Shown here piece by piece: positions 24,770 through 36,497 of a stretch of DNA of 64,000 nucleotides (the first letter of the stretch is position 1; each line of letters begins with the position of its first letter). This DNA comes from Canna indica. Its lineage: Eukaryota; Streptophyta; Magnoliopsida; Zingiberales; Cannaceae. The stretch is from positions 4,404,501 to 4,468,500 of the forward strand of contig CP136898.1 in assembly GCA_034359265.1 (NCBI GenBank). The letters run 5' to 3'. The position numbers and the translations under genes are program-made. A model generated the notes under the pieces. It saw nothing but the letters and a program-made list of their open reading frames with translations, was not told the origin of the DNA and did not search any database.

Positions 24770-25170
24770 GCATAAATTTCAATAGTGGAGCGTAAGTGAA
24801 TTAACCTACTCATGAGTAGGTCAAACTCAACACGACTAACCAATGGAGCCGAGTTCGAGTATCATACATTCATACTCGACTTGAGTAGCTCGTGTGCCTA
24901 ATCGAACTTTATATATTTTTAATATGAGTTTAAAAATCAAAGCTAATTGATTAATTAAGGTCAATCAAACCTAATAAATTAAGTATCACGAGTATTTATA
25001 TGTTCACAAGTTCGAACTCGAGCTCAACTTTAGCTCGAAAAAAATCTAATGAAACTTGAGTAATTCAAATATCAGTCAAGCTCCATCAAATTAGAACTTG
25101 TTAATTTGAACATCAAGATTTTAAGTTGAGTTCTAGTATTGTACTACTCGGCTCGACCGCATGACTTGAT
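24770..25170. repeat. Low-complexity element of CTCGA/GAGTT words
   Basis: A stretch rich in strand-symmetric words: ACTCGACTTGAGTAGCTCG near 24,872, GTTCGAACTCGAGCTCAAC near 25,010 and ACTCGGCTCGACC near 25,145. This resembles in style the TAGGG-terminus elements, but its own termini and any target duplication could not be placed. Confidence 0.4.
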
Positions 25171-26301
25171 TACTTCGCGAGGCATGGGTATAGTAATTTT
25201 ACATTTTGAAAAATATTTGTTATTTTCATGGCATTTAATAATGAAAAATAATTGGTACGAAGCATTCAATTTGGATGAGCATGCATTAAAGAAACAACAT
25301 TCAGATAATTTAAGTTGAGATGGTCCATCATCACAAAAGAGGAAACAAGCCATGTTGATGAAGAGATGGACCGAATTGCGATGGCAAATGCATGCGATCG
25401 AGTCAATTAAAATAGTAGGCCGACATGCCATGTGGATTAATTAATTTATTCCATTCGGCTAATTAATTAATGCCATCATTAAATATTTAATTATCTTTTT
25501 TCGGCATGTACTACGTAATACGACCTGCCGTATCGAGTGCTTGTCCTGATTTCAGTCCAATTTCATTTTAATTATTTGGTCTATTTTATAATTTTTGAAT
25601 TTAATTAAATCCTAAAATTAAATTTGTGAAGTATTGATTCACACTAAGTTGTTTTTTAAAATAAAAAGAAGACATTAGCCTTCGAGTATTATTACTACGA
25701 TGATGACCGAAAAAAACTAATATAAGAGCGTTTTTTAGGACCGTGGGAAATTAAGAAACTCATACCCTGAAGATTTTATTGTCCATCGAGTAGCTTTATT
25801 ACATTAACTCGTTTGATTAAAATATTTTATTAGAGAAATTTATCAAAATGTATAAAATTTTTAGGGCATTCAGCAAAAGTATAACTATTTTTGTCAAAGC
25901 ACTAAATATCATTATTTATTTTTCAACTCAACTTAACAAATTTTCTTTCTTCAAACTCATTTTTTTTTTTTGTGAAATTCACTTTTTTGTTGAACCAAAA
26001 ATAATTGGAGTGTTTTAGTTGAACCAAAAAAACTAGGAGTTTATTCTTATTGAAATTTTTTTAAAAAAAGCTCCTCAAAAACATTTTTAAAAAATCTCAT
26101 GTTCATTTCTGTGGCTCAATCAAAAAACCTAAACATTTTGGTCCAACCAAAAGTTTGGATTCAAAAAAAATAAAAAATTGTTGAACCAGATTAAGAAATT
26201 AACTACAAGGATTTGAAAAAAAAATGACATTGTTGAACCAGAAGGGTTTGCCAAAAAAAACTATGTTTTTAATAATATCTTTAAAAATATGGTTTTGATA
26301 A

Positions 26302-26303
<2 letters not shown>

Positions 26304-26341
<38 letters not shown>
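26304..26341. repeat. (TA)n microsatellite
   Basis: About 19 uninterrupted TA units. Confidence 0.95.
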
Positions 26342-26348
<7 letters not shown>

Positions 26349-28374
26349 TTGACAAGTTTCTATTTTGTTTTGACAAATTTATATTAAAAAAAGACAAATC
26401 TTTTTGTTACATACTTGCAAATGTCTACTAATCTAATTGAATTTTGCAATTTTTTCTTTAAAAAACATTACCTAATTGAATCATGTGATTCAAATCATCA
26501 TATTTGTTATTGGCCCCAAATTATCAAAATCCATAACCCATCAACCAGCCCAATAATCCAATTTAACCAAAAATAAATTTATCTAAATTACTCGGCAAAG
26601 ATGGTAAGTTTTATTAAAAATGAAGAATATAATAAGCGAGCGTTACAACAACATCACTTTCTAAGAAGAAGAATAAGAACATACAAACAAACTTTCAATC
26701 TTTAACAAAAATTATAAGATTTTAGAAGACTTCAATCTTTATCTAAAAAGATTTTTTGAAATGTCGCATCCGAAGGAGGGATCGAGTTAAAAATTTATTC
26801 ATTTCAAGTAGTCAAAAAAACTCTATAGAATCCAACTGAATAAGTCAAGGTGTTCATGCTAGTTGGGACAAGTCCCAACTTTCCAACTTAAACATCCAAT
26901 TGTTCGATTAATTCACACAATAATCAAGTTTTCATGTAAAAATACGCTTCATATCAATCCAATTACCTTATAAATATATATTTTTAATTAGAGTAAATAA
27001 TTATTCATGTTTTATTTAATCCAATCCAACACTACAATCATGTATATTCTTAATTTAATCGATTAAAATTTTATTATCATTAATCATTTTTTTCACATCT
27101 ATTTCTTACTTTTTTAAAAAAAAACAAAACAAAAGATAGTTATTCATATATAAGTTTGACCAAGGAAAAATACATAATATAAAAATTTCAAAAGAATCAA
27201 AAATATCATAATTATAATAGAAATTTATCGAAAAAAAAACAATGTTAACAAAATTAACTCTCAAAAAATAAAGAAAATGTTAAAATGAAACTAATCAAAT
27301 TCTTTTGAAAATGAGTGAGCTGTCATCCAAATATCCTGAACAAAATTGTCTACATCGTCAAAGATTTTTTGCATTCCGAGCAAACCATATCCTCCCGAGC
27401 AAGAAAGGGATCAAAGACATATTTTCAAAGATATATATCTCTTACTTTTACACGTTAATTAAAATCTTATCAGCATTAATTATCTTTGAAGGCGATTGCA
27501 ATTAATTTGTTTTCGTCAAATTAAATATTAAAATTGTCATGTTAATTTTCTATTTCACATGTGTTGAGTTGGCAAAACCCGATTGGTTAATTATACTATT
27601 TTTTAGGACTAAATTAGCATCAAAAAGTTAGGTTGAATTGATCAACATGACTTGTAGTCAAACGGATTTAGTCAAACTATTTAATTCATTGGAAAAAAAT
27701 AAAATATATTATTACAAATATTATTTGCATTAATTAGGCACGACTTTGACTAATTATATTATCTTTATATTTTACTACTTGAAGGATTTCTATACTTGGT
27801 TTGGGAGAATATAAAAAACCACGTGGGTTGAAAGAATATTTGGTCAATTTTAGCGGTAGGATTTTTGTTGAAAATTCAAATTAAAAATTGTTAAATTGAT
27901 TGATTAAAATGGATTCCCTTAATTATTTGGTTATCAAATAATAAGATAAATCTACGCTTTTTCATTCAAAATGTTAAATATTTACTCCTCGAAATATTGT
28001 CTTTGTAAATTTTCACCTACTCCAATCATGTATTTTTATCACCTTGGACTTAATAAAATGTGAATTGATCTTTCAGTCTAATTAAAAGAGTTATTGATAA
28101 TGTTTGACTATCAATGTCCATCAAGTCAAGCCAAAACTAAACCTTTTCAGTTTAGTGGATCTAATCACGTCAAATACATCAACAACAACAATAGAAGAGA
28201 CTATTTCTTTATCAGTCAAATTTAATTAATTATTAACTAGCTAGAGTTAAATAAATTTTCATTGAAATAGATAATTATTATGGAGTTAAATTTGATTAAT
28301 TATGAAAGATCGGAAGGTGCATGTAGTTGGGGAAACAATCTCAAATTAATTCTATCGTCTCAACTACTAATAGT

Positions 28375-28852
28375 TAAGGGTGATAGGATCCGAATATCCT
28401 ATATTTTTCATAACTCTCGACCCCTATCATGTATCGAATCATAAGTTTTGAACTCGGACTCTATCCTGTTAGGATCTGAAATCAGATCCTACTCGAAACA
28501 TGTAGTGGTAGTACTAATTTTGGGTACCTTGTTAAAATTTATTCATTTACAAGTTTTAAGGTACATATTTCGAGTTTCGAGTATCCTGTTAGAACTTGTT
28601 CATTTATAGTTCTAGGGTATAGGTTTCGGATACCATATTAGAATTTATTCATTTATAAGTTACAGAGTGCACGTTCCAATTTTGATTCTGGGTACCTGAT
28701 GTGTTGGACCCATAACTGAAATCGATTTTTACTTATTTCTTAATTTGTACGTTGGACCCTATCCGAATTTAATTCGGGTCTATCTGAAATCTATTTAACC
28801 AAGTAAATTTCAACTAATTCTGCATCTACCTGATACCTATGCACACCCCCTA
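28375..28852. mobile_element. TAGGG-terminus hAT-like element 2 (ATCCGAATA words)
   Basis: Starts TAAGGGTGATAGGATCCG and ends CTATGCACACCCCCTA. The interior shares long stretches of wording with 23,450-23,861: CCGAATATCCTATATTTTTC, CTAAGTTTT/ATAAGTTTTG, GGGTACCTGATGTGTTGGAC, and ATCTACC with ATACCTATG near the end. No clear target duplication remains. The CTTGTTCATTTA..AAGTT module is repeated about three times inside. Confidence 0.65.
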
Positions 28853-28888
28853 TATGAAAATTCATTAAAACTTCACCATATTTCTTAG

Positions 28889-29070
28889 GGGTGGCAGTGA
28901 GTTTGTGTAAATGAGTATTTCACCCGTCACATATCATGATAGATCATTAGCGGGTTTTGCCCGTTAGGTCATGAGACAAGTATAAGATTTTGAGGTAAAA
29001 ATCCTATAAGATTTGGGAATAGTTCAAGATTTTAATCTAAAACTCGTCCTAAACCCATTAATTATAAAAT
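28889..29070. mobile_element. Possible partial TAGGG-terminus element
   Basis: Starts TTAGGGGTGGCAGTGAG, like the family's left end, and continues with CGGGTTTTGCCCGTTAGG words. A matching right end could not be found, so this is only a candidate fragment. The following sequence to about 29,960 is AT-rich with no gene. Confidence 0.3.
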
Positions 29071-29963
29071 TATCAAAAATGCCCCTCATATTATTCATGT
29101 ATGCAGAATAATTATATCTTTTTAATTAAGATTCAATATAATTTATCTTATTTTAATTAAAACGAAAATATACAATCATACACTATTTTAATTCATTGAG
29201 GTTTAAAAATATTTTACATCTATAATACTTATACCCTAACATGATAACATTCATTCATCAATTTACTCACCCGTCGATCATCTCCTCAATCCCCCGTTCT
29301 CATCCCCCGACGCGGCGACGCCATTTACATTCTTTCTATGTGTATCAAAAATAATTTAACGAATAATTTAAGGCTTTGTTTTAATCGCCAAAAAAATTAA
29401 TCTCATGTTGCTTTCAAATTGAGGTCTTTGTTGATGAACTTTTGCCATACACTTTATGACGTACTTTTATTTACCGAATAAATTAAAAGAGAATTTGGAT
29501 GTAGAGAAGAGATTCAATAAAAAATATATATTATGCGTTGTTATCCATAATACTTTCTCACGTCGCTTTTATGCGCACATATTGAAGTCAAATTCCGAAA
29601 GCGTGGCTACCATGAATTGTTACTGGCGTAAGCAGTCAGTTGACTTGACTTCGTCCTCAACAGATGGAAATCCCGTTCACTCCGTTGGATTGGTGCGTGT
29701 GTGATTGGGTTGTGTTGGGTTTTCGAGTCTTCAATCTTCAACAAGAGAGCAAATAGTAAAGAATTCACTCAGAAATGGCTGCTTTCTTTTCCCAGCCCGA
29801 TTGGTGGATCAGACTTCCTTGCGACGACTGGTCAGAACGGACACCAATCCATGACTCAAAAAATGGCGGAGGAGACGAGCTGACTCTGCCTTCATAACAC
29901 GCTTCCCCCCCCTCCCCCCCCTGTCTTCTCCCTCCTTCCTAATTTCCCCTCTCCACGCATCCC
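29071..29963. promoter_or_regulatory. Distal upstream region of the kinase gene
   Basis: Mixed-composition DNA upstream of the kinase gene. It includes a C-rich tract (CCCCCCCCTCCCCCCC near 29,906) and CT-rich stretches. Small plus-strand frames at 29,456-29,883 have no recognisable protein and are treated as incidental. Confidence 0.3.
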
Positions 29964-29970
29964 TTCTTCG

Positions 29971-30448
29971 CTATGTAGCATAGAAACGAAAACGAAAAAC
30001 GTGACACGACACGAAACGAAACGAAGAAACGTTGATCTTAAAAAATATAGGACACGGAAACGTTAAAGAAACGCTAAATAAATATATTTTTCTATAATTA
30101 ATATTATGTAATAATTTTAAAATATAAGTATTCATAAAAATATTTTAAAATATTCATAATATATTTATAAGTTTCACCATATATTTTTTCTTATGCATCA
30201 ATTTTTTTACTTTATCAACTATTTTCTACTACTATTTCTTTTCCATCATATTCTGCACTTTATTACAATGCATTCATATTAATTTTTGCACTATATCATA
30301 GTGTATAAATTCATCAATTTTCATGATGTGATCGGAAACTCCCTCAAAAGTTTCTGACATGTTTTCTCGAGGTTTCTAAGAGTTTAGGTTTCCGAAACGT
30401 TTCCGACACGAAAACGTTAGCCCACGGGAAGTTTCCGTGCTTTATAGA
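29971..30448. mobile_element. GAAACG-word element with TIRs, just upstream of the kinase gene
   Basis: Left end CTATGTAGCATAGAAACG, right end reading as CTATAAAGCACGGAAAC on the opposite strand (13 of 17 match). The flanks carry TTCTTCG at 29,964-29,970 and again at 30,450-30,456, a plausible target duplication. The interior is packed with GAAACG, AAAACG and CGTTTCC words on both strands and a central AT-rich part. The right end lies about 85 bp before the kinase start codon, so the transcript leader must begin in or after the element. Confidence 0.65.
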
Positions 30449-30534
30449 GTTCTTCGTAGCGCGAGTACAGTCAGTGTGGGTGCGCGCGAGTTTGTGTGCG
30501 AGGCAGCGAGAAAGAAAGAGGAGGGAAATAAGGA

Positions 30535-33500
30535 ATGGGCAACTGCCTTCGGTCTTCTCCGAGCTCTCCAGGTCCTGCTGATATGAGTCCATCGAGTCCA
30601 GGTACTGCAGCGCGCCAGCGCAAGATCAAACAAGAAAGGTTTCCTTTTTTACTGGGTTCTGTATCTCGAAAGGGGATAAAGGTTCGATTTTTTTCGGGAG
30701 GGTTCTTCGTTGGGTTAAAGAAGTTTCTATGTTTCGTTTTGTCGAGTCAACTTTCCATCCATTTTTTGCCATAAGTTGCTCTTTCTGCGCTAAAATCGCA
30801 CATAAAGGTTTGATCTTTTTACCTGTTTCTGGAGATGGGTCAGCACAATCACTTTTTCCGCTTGGCTTTCCCCTTTTGGTGCTTCCCATCAGACAATGAG
30901 CGCTTTCTGTGTTCCTTCTCGAATTGCACGATCGCAATTCTCATCAGTTTGGTCGTTTCATGTGCTCCGAATCCATCCGTGTCCGTTCATCCAAACCGAG
31001 CTTGCGTTTTTCCAATAAAAAAGTTTGATTTTTGACCAGATCTAGATAGCTTTTCTGTTAGTGTTCGCCCAATTCATGTCTGTTCGATTCGAACCCTAAT
31101 GTTTCACGCGGAATTATCCGCGGAAAATCTTGCCACCTGTTCCTGAATCTTCCCCTTCCGGATTTTCAGGGCGCTTGACCTCGAAGGCCAGCAGCAGCAC
31201 CATCACCACCACCGGGAAGCTGTCCGACTTTAGCAGCGGCAGCACCTTTGGGAGGTCCGTCGGCAGCTGTGTGAGCGCCGATGAGGTGTTTGCCGAGGGT
31301 CGGATTCTGGAGGTGCCCAACCTTCGGATATTTACCTTCGCCGAGTTGAGGAACGCGACGAAGAGCTTCAAGCCGGAGACTGTTCTTGGAGAAGGCGGAT
31401 TTGGGCGGGTGTACAAGGGATGGGTGGAGGAGAAGACTCTGAATCCTTCAAGGAGTGGGATGGGGATGGTGGTCGCAGTGAAGAAACTGAACCCTGAGAG
31501 CTTGCAAGGGTTGGAGGAGTGGCAGGTGATCATTTCCCTTTCCCTTGTCAATTTCTCTTCTTGTTTTGGTTTCTTCTTCCCATTATAGGATTTTACTTTT
31601 GATTATACACATGAATTTCTTGTATATATTCTTCTTTCTTAGCTTTCTACTTTTTCATGTTCATTGATTTCTTCTAGGCTTTTATATATGATTCAATTCA
31701 TTCCTTGACTAAACTATTTTACTAGAAAGAACTTTCTTTGATCAGTTTATCTCACGAGTCATTGTTTCTAAAGAGACATTTCATGCTGCCTTCAAATGAT
31801 TTTATTTAGGGATGATATCGGTTTGGTTAACCGCATTTTTTGTGATTAACCGAAACCAAAACTGATTAGAAACTCGTTAACCGAAACCGGTCGATTTCAA
31901 AAACTAGTATCCGAAATTGAAACCGGCTCGGTTTCGGTTCTCCGATGGATAATCAAAACCGGTTAGTTGGGTTCGAATAGAACCGGTTAACCGTTTACTA
32001 ACCAAGCTAACCGGTTAGTAAACGGTTAATCGGTTAGTAAAGTAAATTTTGAAATATATAAAAATTATCAAATAATTAATATTACCGGTTCCGGTTACCA
32101 GTTAACCGCGGATAATCGAAATCGAAACATATAATTGGTTTCGCGCGACCCGTAAACCGAACCGCAAATTTACTATCCGAAATCGGATTTTGCGGTTCGG
32201 TTTCAATTGTCATCCCTAATTTTGTTGATAATCCTAATTGTGATCGTTTCTTGTCAATTTTAATGGTTTTATTTGTAATTGTGTTATGTGGTTCAATTTA
32301 CACATCATTCTTCTTACTTGTGTTTGCAGTCTGAAATAAATTTCCTCGGAAGGCTTTCGCATCCGAACCTCGTCAAGCTCTTGGGATATTGTTTGGATGA
32401 CAAAGAGCTTCTCCTTGTGTATGAGTACATGCCTAAAGGCAGCTTGGAAAACCACCTCTTCAGAAGTGAGTTCTTCTAATCTTATGCATCAATCTTATCA
32501 CATTGCTTGCACCATTACTACACCAATATTAAGTATTATAGAGCTAAATGCTGTCCTAGTTAGTTATGGAGAATTAACGATCAAAAGTGGGTGCCCACAT
32601 CATTTCTGTCCTCTGATCCAAAAGTATTCTATGGACATTTTATGATCATTGGAAGTTATGTTCGTATTACTTCACAAACACACTAATAATCTGTTTTCTC
32701 TCTTCTTATTTGGCGCAGGAGGGGCATCTTTTGAGCCACTCTCATGGAGTATAAGGCTAAAGATAGCCATTGGCGCAGCTAAAGGACTCGCCTTCTTACA
32801 TTCTTCGGAAAGGCAAGTCATCTACCGTGACTTCAAGGCCTCCAACATCCTCCTCGATGCAGTAAGTTTCCTTCTGCCACTAGAACTCTATGAAGTATAA
32901 AGCTCTGCAGAACTCTATGAAGTTTACATCTCTTGCACAGAACTACAATGCAAAGCTCTCTGACTTCGGCCTTGCAAAGCACGGGCCAATGGGTGGAGAT
33001 TCGCATGTCACTACGAGAATCATGGGCACCTACGGCTATGCAGCTCCTGAATATGTTGCAACTGGTATGTGTCACTACCATCCCAAGATCCTCATCTTAT
33101 CTCATGCTAGTTTCAATAAGTGCTAATATCATAAGCTCCACATTTAATCAAATTAGCCCCTCGTGAGGACAGTGACAGCCGGTACCACAATGATTTTCAC
33201 TATCATCAGAACCTAACCTAAACACTGAAAGTACACATCCCAAATTGGTTTAATGGATACACACCGTCACACCCGTGGAAACTCATATAATTATACTATA
33301 TTTAGGGTATCGAGTAATCAGTTGAATAGCTGTGAATTTCAATCCTACTCATTCCTGACATGGATATTAATTGTTAGACCTTCTGAATCCATTTGAATCT
33401 GACTAACAATTATTCTAATTCAACTTTAGTGGGTTGGATAGAAATGATGGATGCCTGAAAATACCCAACTCCACATCTTCTTCTCATTCCCATTTTCCTT

Positions 33501-34518
33501 TGTGGATTATGGGACTCGACTATTAAAGGTAGTTATGCTTCACCATCAAGATGCTCCTCTTCTCAATGGAGGCCACAATATTGTGAATGTATGACTCTGC
33601 ATTCACCCATTGCTACTCTGGTTACTGCCTCAAAACATCTCTGCAAGATCTTTTGCAGCACTTTTGAACTGTTATCTTGTAAGATAGCAACATTATTGTA
33701 CAATCATCACCGTCGAACTAGTTGGAAGTATGAGTTCACATCGGTCAGTATGTATCATGCCGACTAATGTTTATCGGGTATTGATCCAGAGCAAGCATTC
33801 AACTTCATAATATCTTTTAGCCACATGGGACGATAGAACTTAGCATCATAAATTTACCTCTTTGACAATAACAGCATTAGTTCATAATCATATACTGCTT
33901 CGCATTTTAACACTCTTGCAAGAAATGTTGTTTTCTAGTAGTATTTTTATGAGTCATAACATATGGTACTGTCTTAGTATCATACCAGCATTTACTCGCT
34001 CAATCATGTCAAAAACCAATATTATAGCCCTTTGTGAAATACCGGTTGCATTTATCTCAGGACATCTATATGTGAAGAGTGATGTATATGGATTTGGAGT
34101 CGTGTTACTGGAGATGCTCTCAGGTCAGAGGGCAATGGACCCAAACAGGCCAAGTGGTCAGCACAAACTAGTAGATTGGGCAATGCCAATGTTGGCCGAC
34201 CGGCGAAAGCTGGCCCGGCTGATGGATCCACGGTTGGAGGGGCAGTACTCATCCAAGGGTGCCTTCCAGGCAGCACAGCTGACTCTTAGCTGCCTTGCAG
34301 GTGAACCAAAGAGTCGGCCTTCAATGAAAGATGTCGTGGAGACGCTGGAGCACATTGAAGCAATAAACACAAGGTCTAAAGAGGGGAGAAATACCTCGAA
34401 GCAGCCGGTGGCACGCAGCCGTGGCCATACTCCGGTGCACGGCAATTCACCACTTCATACAAGGAGTGAGCATCGTGGCCAAGGCATCAATGGCAATCAC
34501 CATACTCATAGAGCATGA
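30535..34518 (+). CDS. Receptor-like cytoplasmic kinase, RLCK-VII (PBL/PIX13-like)
   Basis: Six exons: 30535-30601, 31170-31525, 32330-32465, 32719-32861, 32941-33064, 34061-34518. All have GT-AG ends and sum to 427 residues. MGNC at the N-terminus predicts N-myristoylation with a nearby cysteine for palmitoylation, so plasma-membrane anchoring. A Ser-rich linker leads into the kinase domain: glycine loop [12 protein letters not shown] (95-106), VAVKK with catalytic Lys127, catalytic loop [14 protein letters not shown] (220-233, the YRDFK form typical of RLCK-VII), DFGLAK from 242, and activation segment [19 protein letters not shown]. The C-terminal tail is Arg/His/Gly-rich ([17 protein letters not shown]). 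All catalytic residues are present, so an active Ser/Thr kinase is expected. Members relay signals from immune and developmental receptor kinases. Intron 2 carries a transposon; intron 5 is about 1 kb. Confidence 0.95.
31807..32218. mobile_element. TAGGG-terminus hAT-like element 3 (AACCG words), in kinase intron 2
   Basis: Left end TAGGGATGATATCGGTTTGG, right end GGTTTCAATTGTCATCCCTA: inverted termini TAGGGATGA/TCATCCCTA. Flanked by ATTTTATT (31,799-31,806) and ATTTTGTT (32,219-32,226), an 8-bp duplication with one transition. Interior words are GTTAACCG, AACCGG, GAAACCG and their complements, with an AT-rich middle. Non-coding. Lies wholly within the intron, away from the splice sites. Confidence 0.85.
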
Positions 34519-34868
34519 TGATACGGTGACAGTTGACATATAAAATGTGCTTGTAAAAATTGGTCACAAATACTTATTTTTGTAGTGTAGATGTCATCAT
34601 AATTATTTTAAGATGAGGTTTGATGGTTAAATGGAAGTGTTTCATACATTCACAAGAACAAATATAGATGTAGGTGGATTGTGAATTCATAAAGCTAAAA
34701 ACTGAAGGCAATATCAATCATGTATAATTTATTGTATCTCTTTTTCGAAGATACAAGGTATTGTATCTTGATTGGCGTAAAAATAAACACCAGATAATCT
34801 TTAGCTCCACAAAGATGATCTGTTTGAGCTTGCAGTAAATTTTTTATATGCGGATGAAGTGCACAATA
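34519..34868 (+). other. Kinase gene 3' untranslated region and flank
   Basis: AT-rich sequence after the kinase stop codon, with candidate polyadenylation motifs such as AAATAAACACC near 34,781. No other gene. Confidence 0.4.
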
Positions 34869-35797
34869 TTCGGCTTAATTGTACTCTGATCCAATAGCTC
34901 TTTTAATTTTCATTATTATTATTATCTCAATGAGAAATAATCTGTTAGTTGACTTTTCGGCTTTGACTTTGAATTCCATTGAACACCAAACGTGGCCTCG
35001 GTTTTTTTTTTTTACCAAAAAAACTTGCATTTCATTCAAAAGAAGTGAAGGGGTACACGTGTACGGGGAGGGGAGAGTTAAAGTAAAGTAAGAATTAAAT
35101 ATATTAGAATGAACATAAGTTAAAAAAAATGGGAGGGGAGAGTTAAAGTAAAGTAAGAATTAAATATATTAGAATGAACATAAGTTAAAAAAATTCGCTG
35201 CCGAAGTCGTCAGCACTTGGAAGGTCAACATCTCATTCCTGAACACCCTTGAGTTTCGCTCGAACCAAATGAACCAGCTTCAAAGTAGAATTAGTCGACA
35301 TCGAGCAGTAGCCACTTTAGGAGAGAATCCGACCAAGGGCCTCGGTTTTGAAATATGCACATCCATCATCCATCCCTGAGGAAAGTCAACAACCTACTCC
35401 TCCAAGCTACGTGGACCCTTCCTAGAAAGAGATCTTTATTATTCATGTCTATTTTGCACTAATTCTAAATATAAATCTTTCGTGTTCTTTACCTATTTCT
35501 TCCCCAAATATAACCCCTATGGTTTTTTTAACCAAACTATATAGAACTTTGGATTTTATTTCAAATATATTTTTCCCTGTTGAATTTCAATTTTTCTCTA
35601 AGTTGGGAATTAAATCCGAACAAGCCCCCAAGTTCTGAATTCAAGACCTATGGATGTGCATATTTCAAAACCGAGGCCACGTTTGGTGTTCAATGGAATT
35701 CAAAGTCAAAGACGAAAAGTCAACTAACGGATTATTTCTCATTGAGATAATAATAAAAATTAAAAGAGCTATGGGATCATAGTACAATTAAGCCGAA
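34869..35797. repeat. Foldback structure with ~130-bp inverted arms
   Basis: Left arm about 34,869-35,008 starts TTCGGCTTAATTGTAC and includes AATTCCATTGAACACCAAAC. The right arm, about 35,665-35,797, is its near-perfect reverse complement, ending GTACAATTAAGCCGAA. A third partial copy (CCTCGGTTTTGAAATATG at 35,341) also pairs with the right arm. The roughly 650-base loop contains a 65-bp direct repeat. No coding frame and no clear target duplication. It is probably a foldback or MITE-like element, or an inverted duplication; an RNA across it would form a long hairpin. Confidence 0.75.
35066..35195. repeat. 65-bp tandem direct repeat, two units
   Basis: Two adjacent near-identical units, each with GGGGAGAGTTAAAGTAAAGT and ATATTAGAATGAACATAAG and an A-run. 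The offset between matching bases is 65. The near identity indicates a recent duplication inside the foldback loop. Confidence 0.9.
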
Positions 35798-35963
35798 CCG
35801 TGAAAGTTAGGAAAAGAACCATCATATTTCTTTATTGCTATTAACAAAAAAGAAATACATGACTCATAAACTGAGAGTTGGAGAGGAGACTCTGCATCGT
35901 TTGCATAATTGGTAAGGAAACGACGGGGCAAAATTTCCTCTATTCACCTCCATTAGGTGGCAA

Positions 35964-36489
35964 TAATGTGAGGAAAAAAAATTAGTTTGTTGGTTAATCG
36001 AAAAATTAATTTAAAATCGAATCGGTTTTTTCTGTTAATCGAACTGATTTTTTCGATTTCGGTTTCGGTCAGAGAGGTAAAAAGTCCACTGATTTCGATT
36101 AACCGACCGGTTCGATATAATTTATTAATTTTTAATTATATATATATGATTTATAAATTATGAAAAAAAATTAAAAAAAAATTAAAAAATCAAAAAAATC
36201 AAAAAATATTTAAAAAAATAAAAATAAAAATATTAATTTTTGTAGAACATTATCTCGGTTCAATGGTTTCACTTTTTTTTTTCTCAATGAAAATTTGGTA
36301 TTTGTTTGAATTTTTCTTCGTGATTTGCATAATATTATTATGTTTGTAGGTTAAAATTTTTTATTAATTAACCGAAAATTATCGATTAACTGAACCGAAA
36401 AAATCGAAATCGAAATAGCGATTAACCGAAGTTAATAGACCGATTAACCGAAGTTAATAGACCGATTAACCGGTGCATGCTCACCCCTA
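35964..36489. mobile_element. TAGGG-terminus hAT-like element 4 (AACCG words)
   Basis: Right end CGGTGCATGCTCACCCCTA is typical; the left end TAATGTGAGGAAAAAAAA is degraded. Flanked by GGTGGCAA (35,956-35,963) and GATGGCAA (36,490-36,497), 7 of 8 matching. Interior: GTTAATCGAAC, ATTTCGGTTTCGG, ATTAACCGACCGG, an AT-rich middle, then three repeats of GATTAACCG near the right end. Non-coding. Confidence 0.75.
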
Positions 36490-36497
36490 GATGGCAA

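Larger units (their letters stand above)
23862..28374. other. AT-rich spacer with low-complexity and repeat remnants
   Basis: About 4.5 kb without a supportable gene. Contents: a word-rich segment at about 24,770-25,170 (CTCGA/GAGTT words), a (TA)n tract at 26,304-26,341, and a low-complexity part at about 25,950-26,280 made of GTTGAACCA and AACCAAAAA words. Small frames in the rest show no recognisable protein. Confidence 0.45.

Noticed and set aside
29456..29883. Two plus-strand frames upstream of the kinase gene
   Set aside because: The sequences have no recognisable domain and no splice partner; they lie in promoter-proximal DNA next to a transposon.
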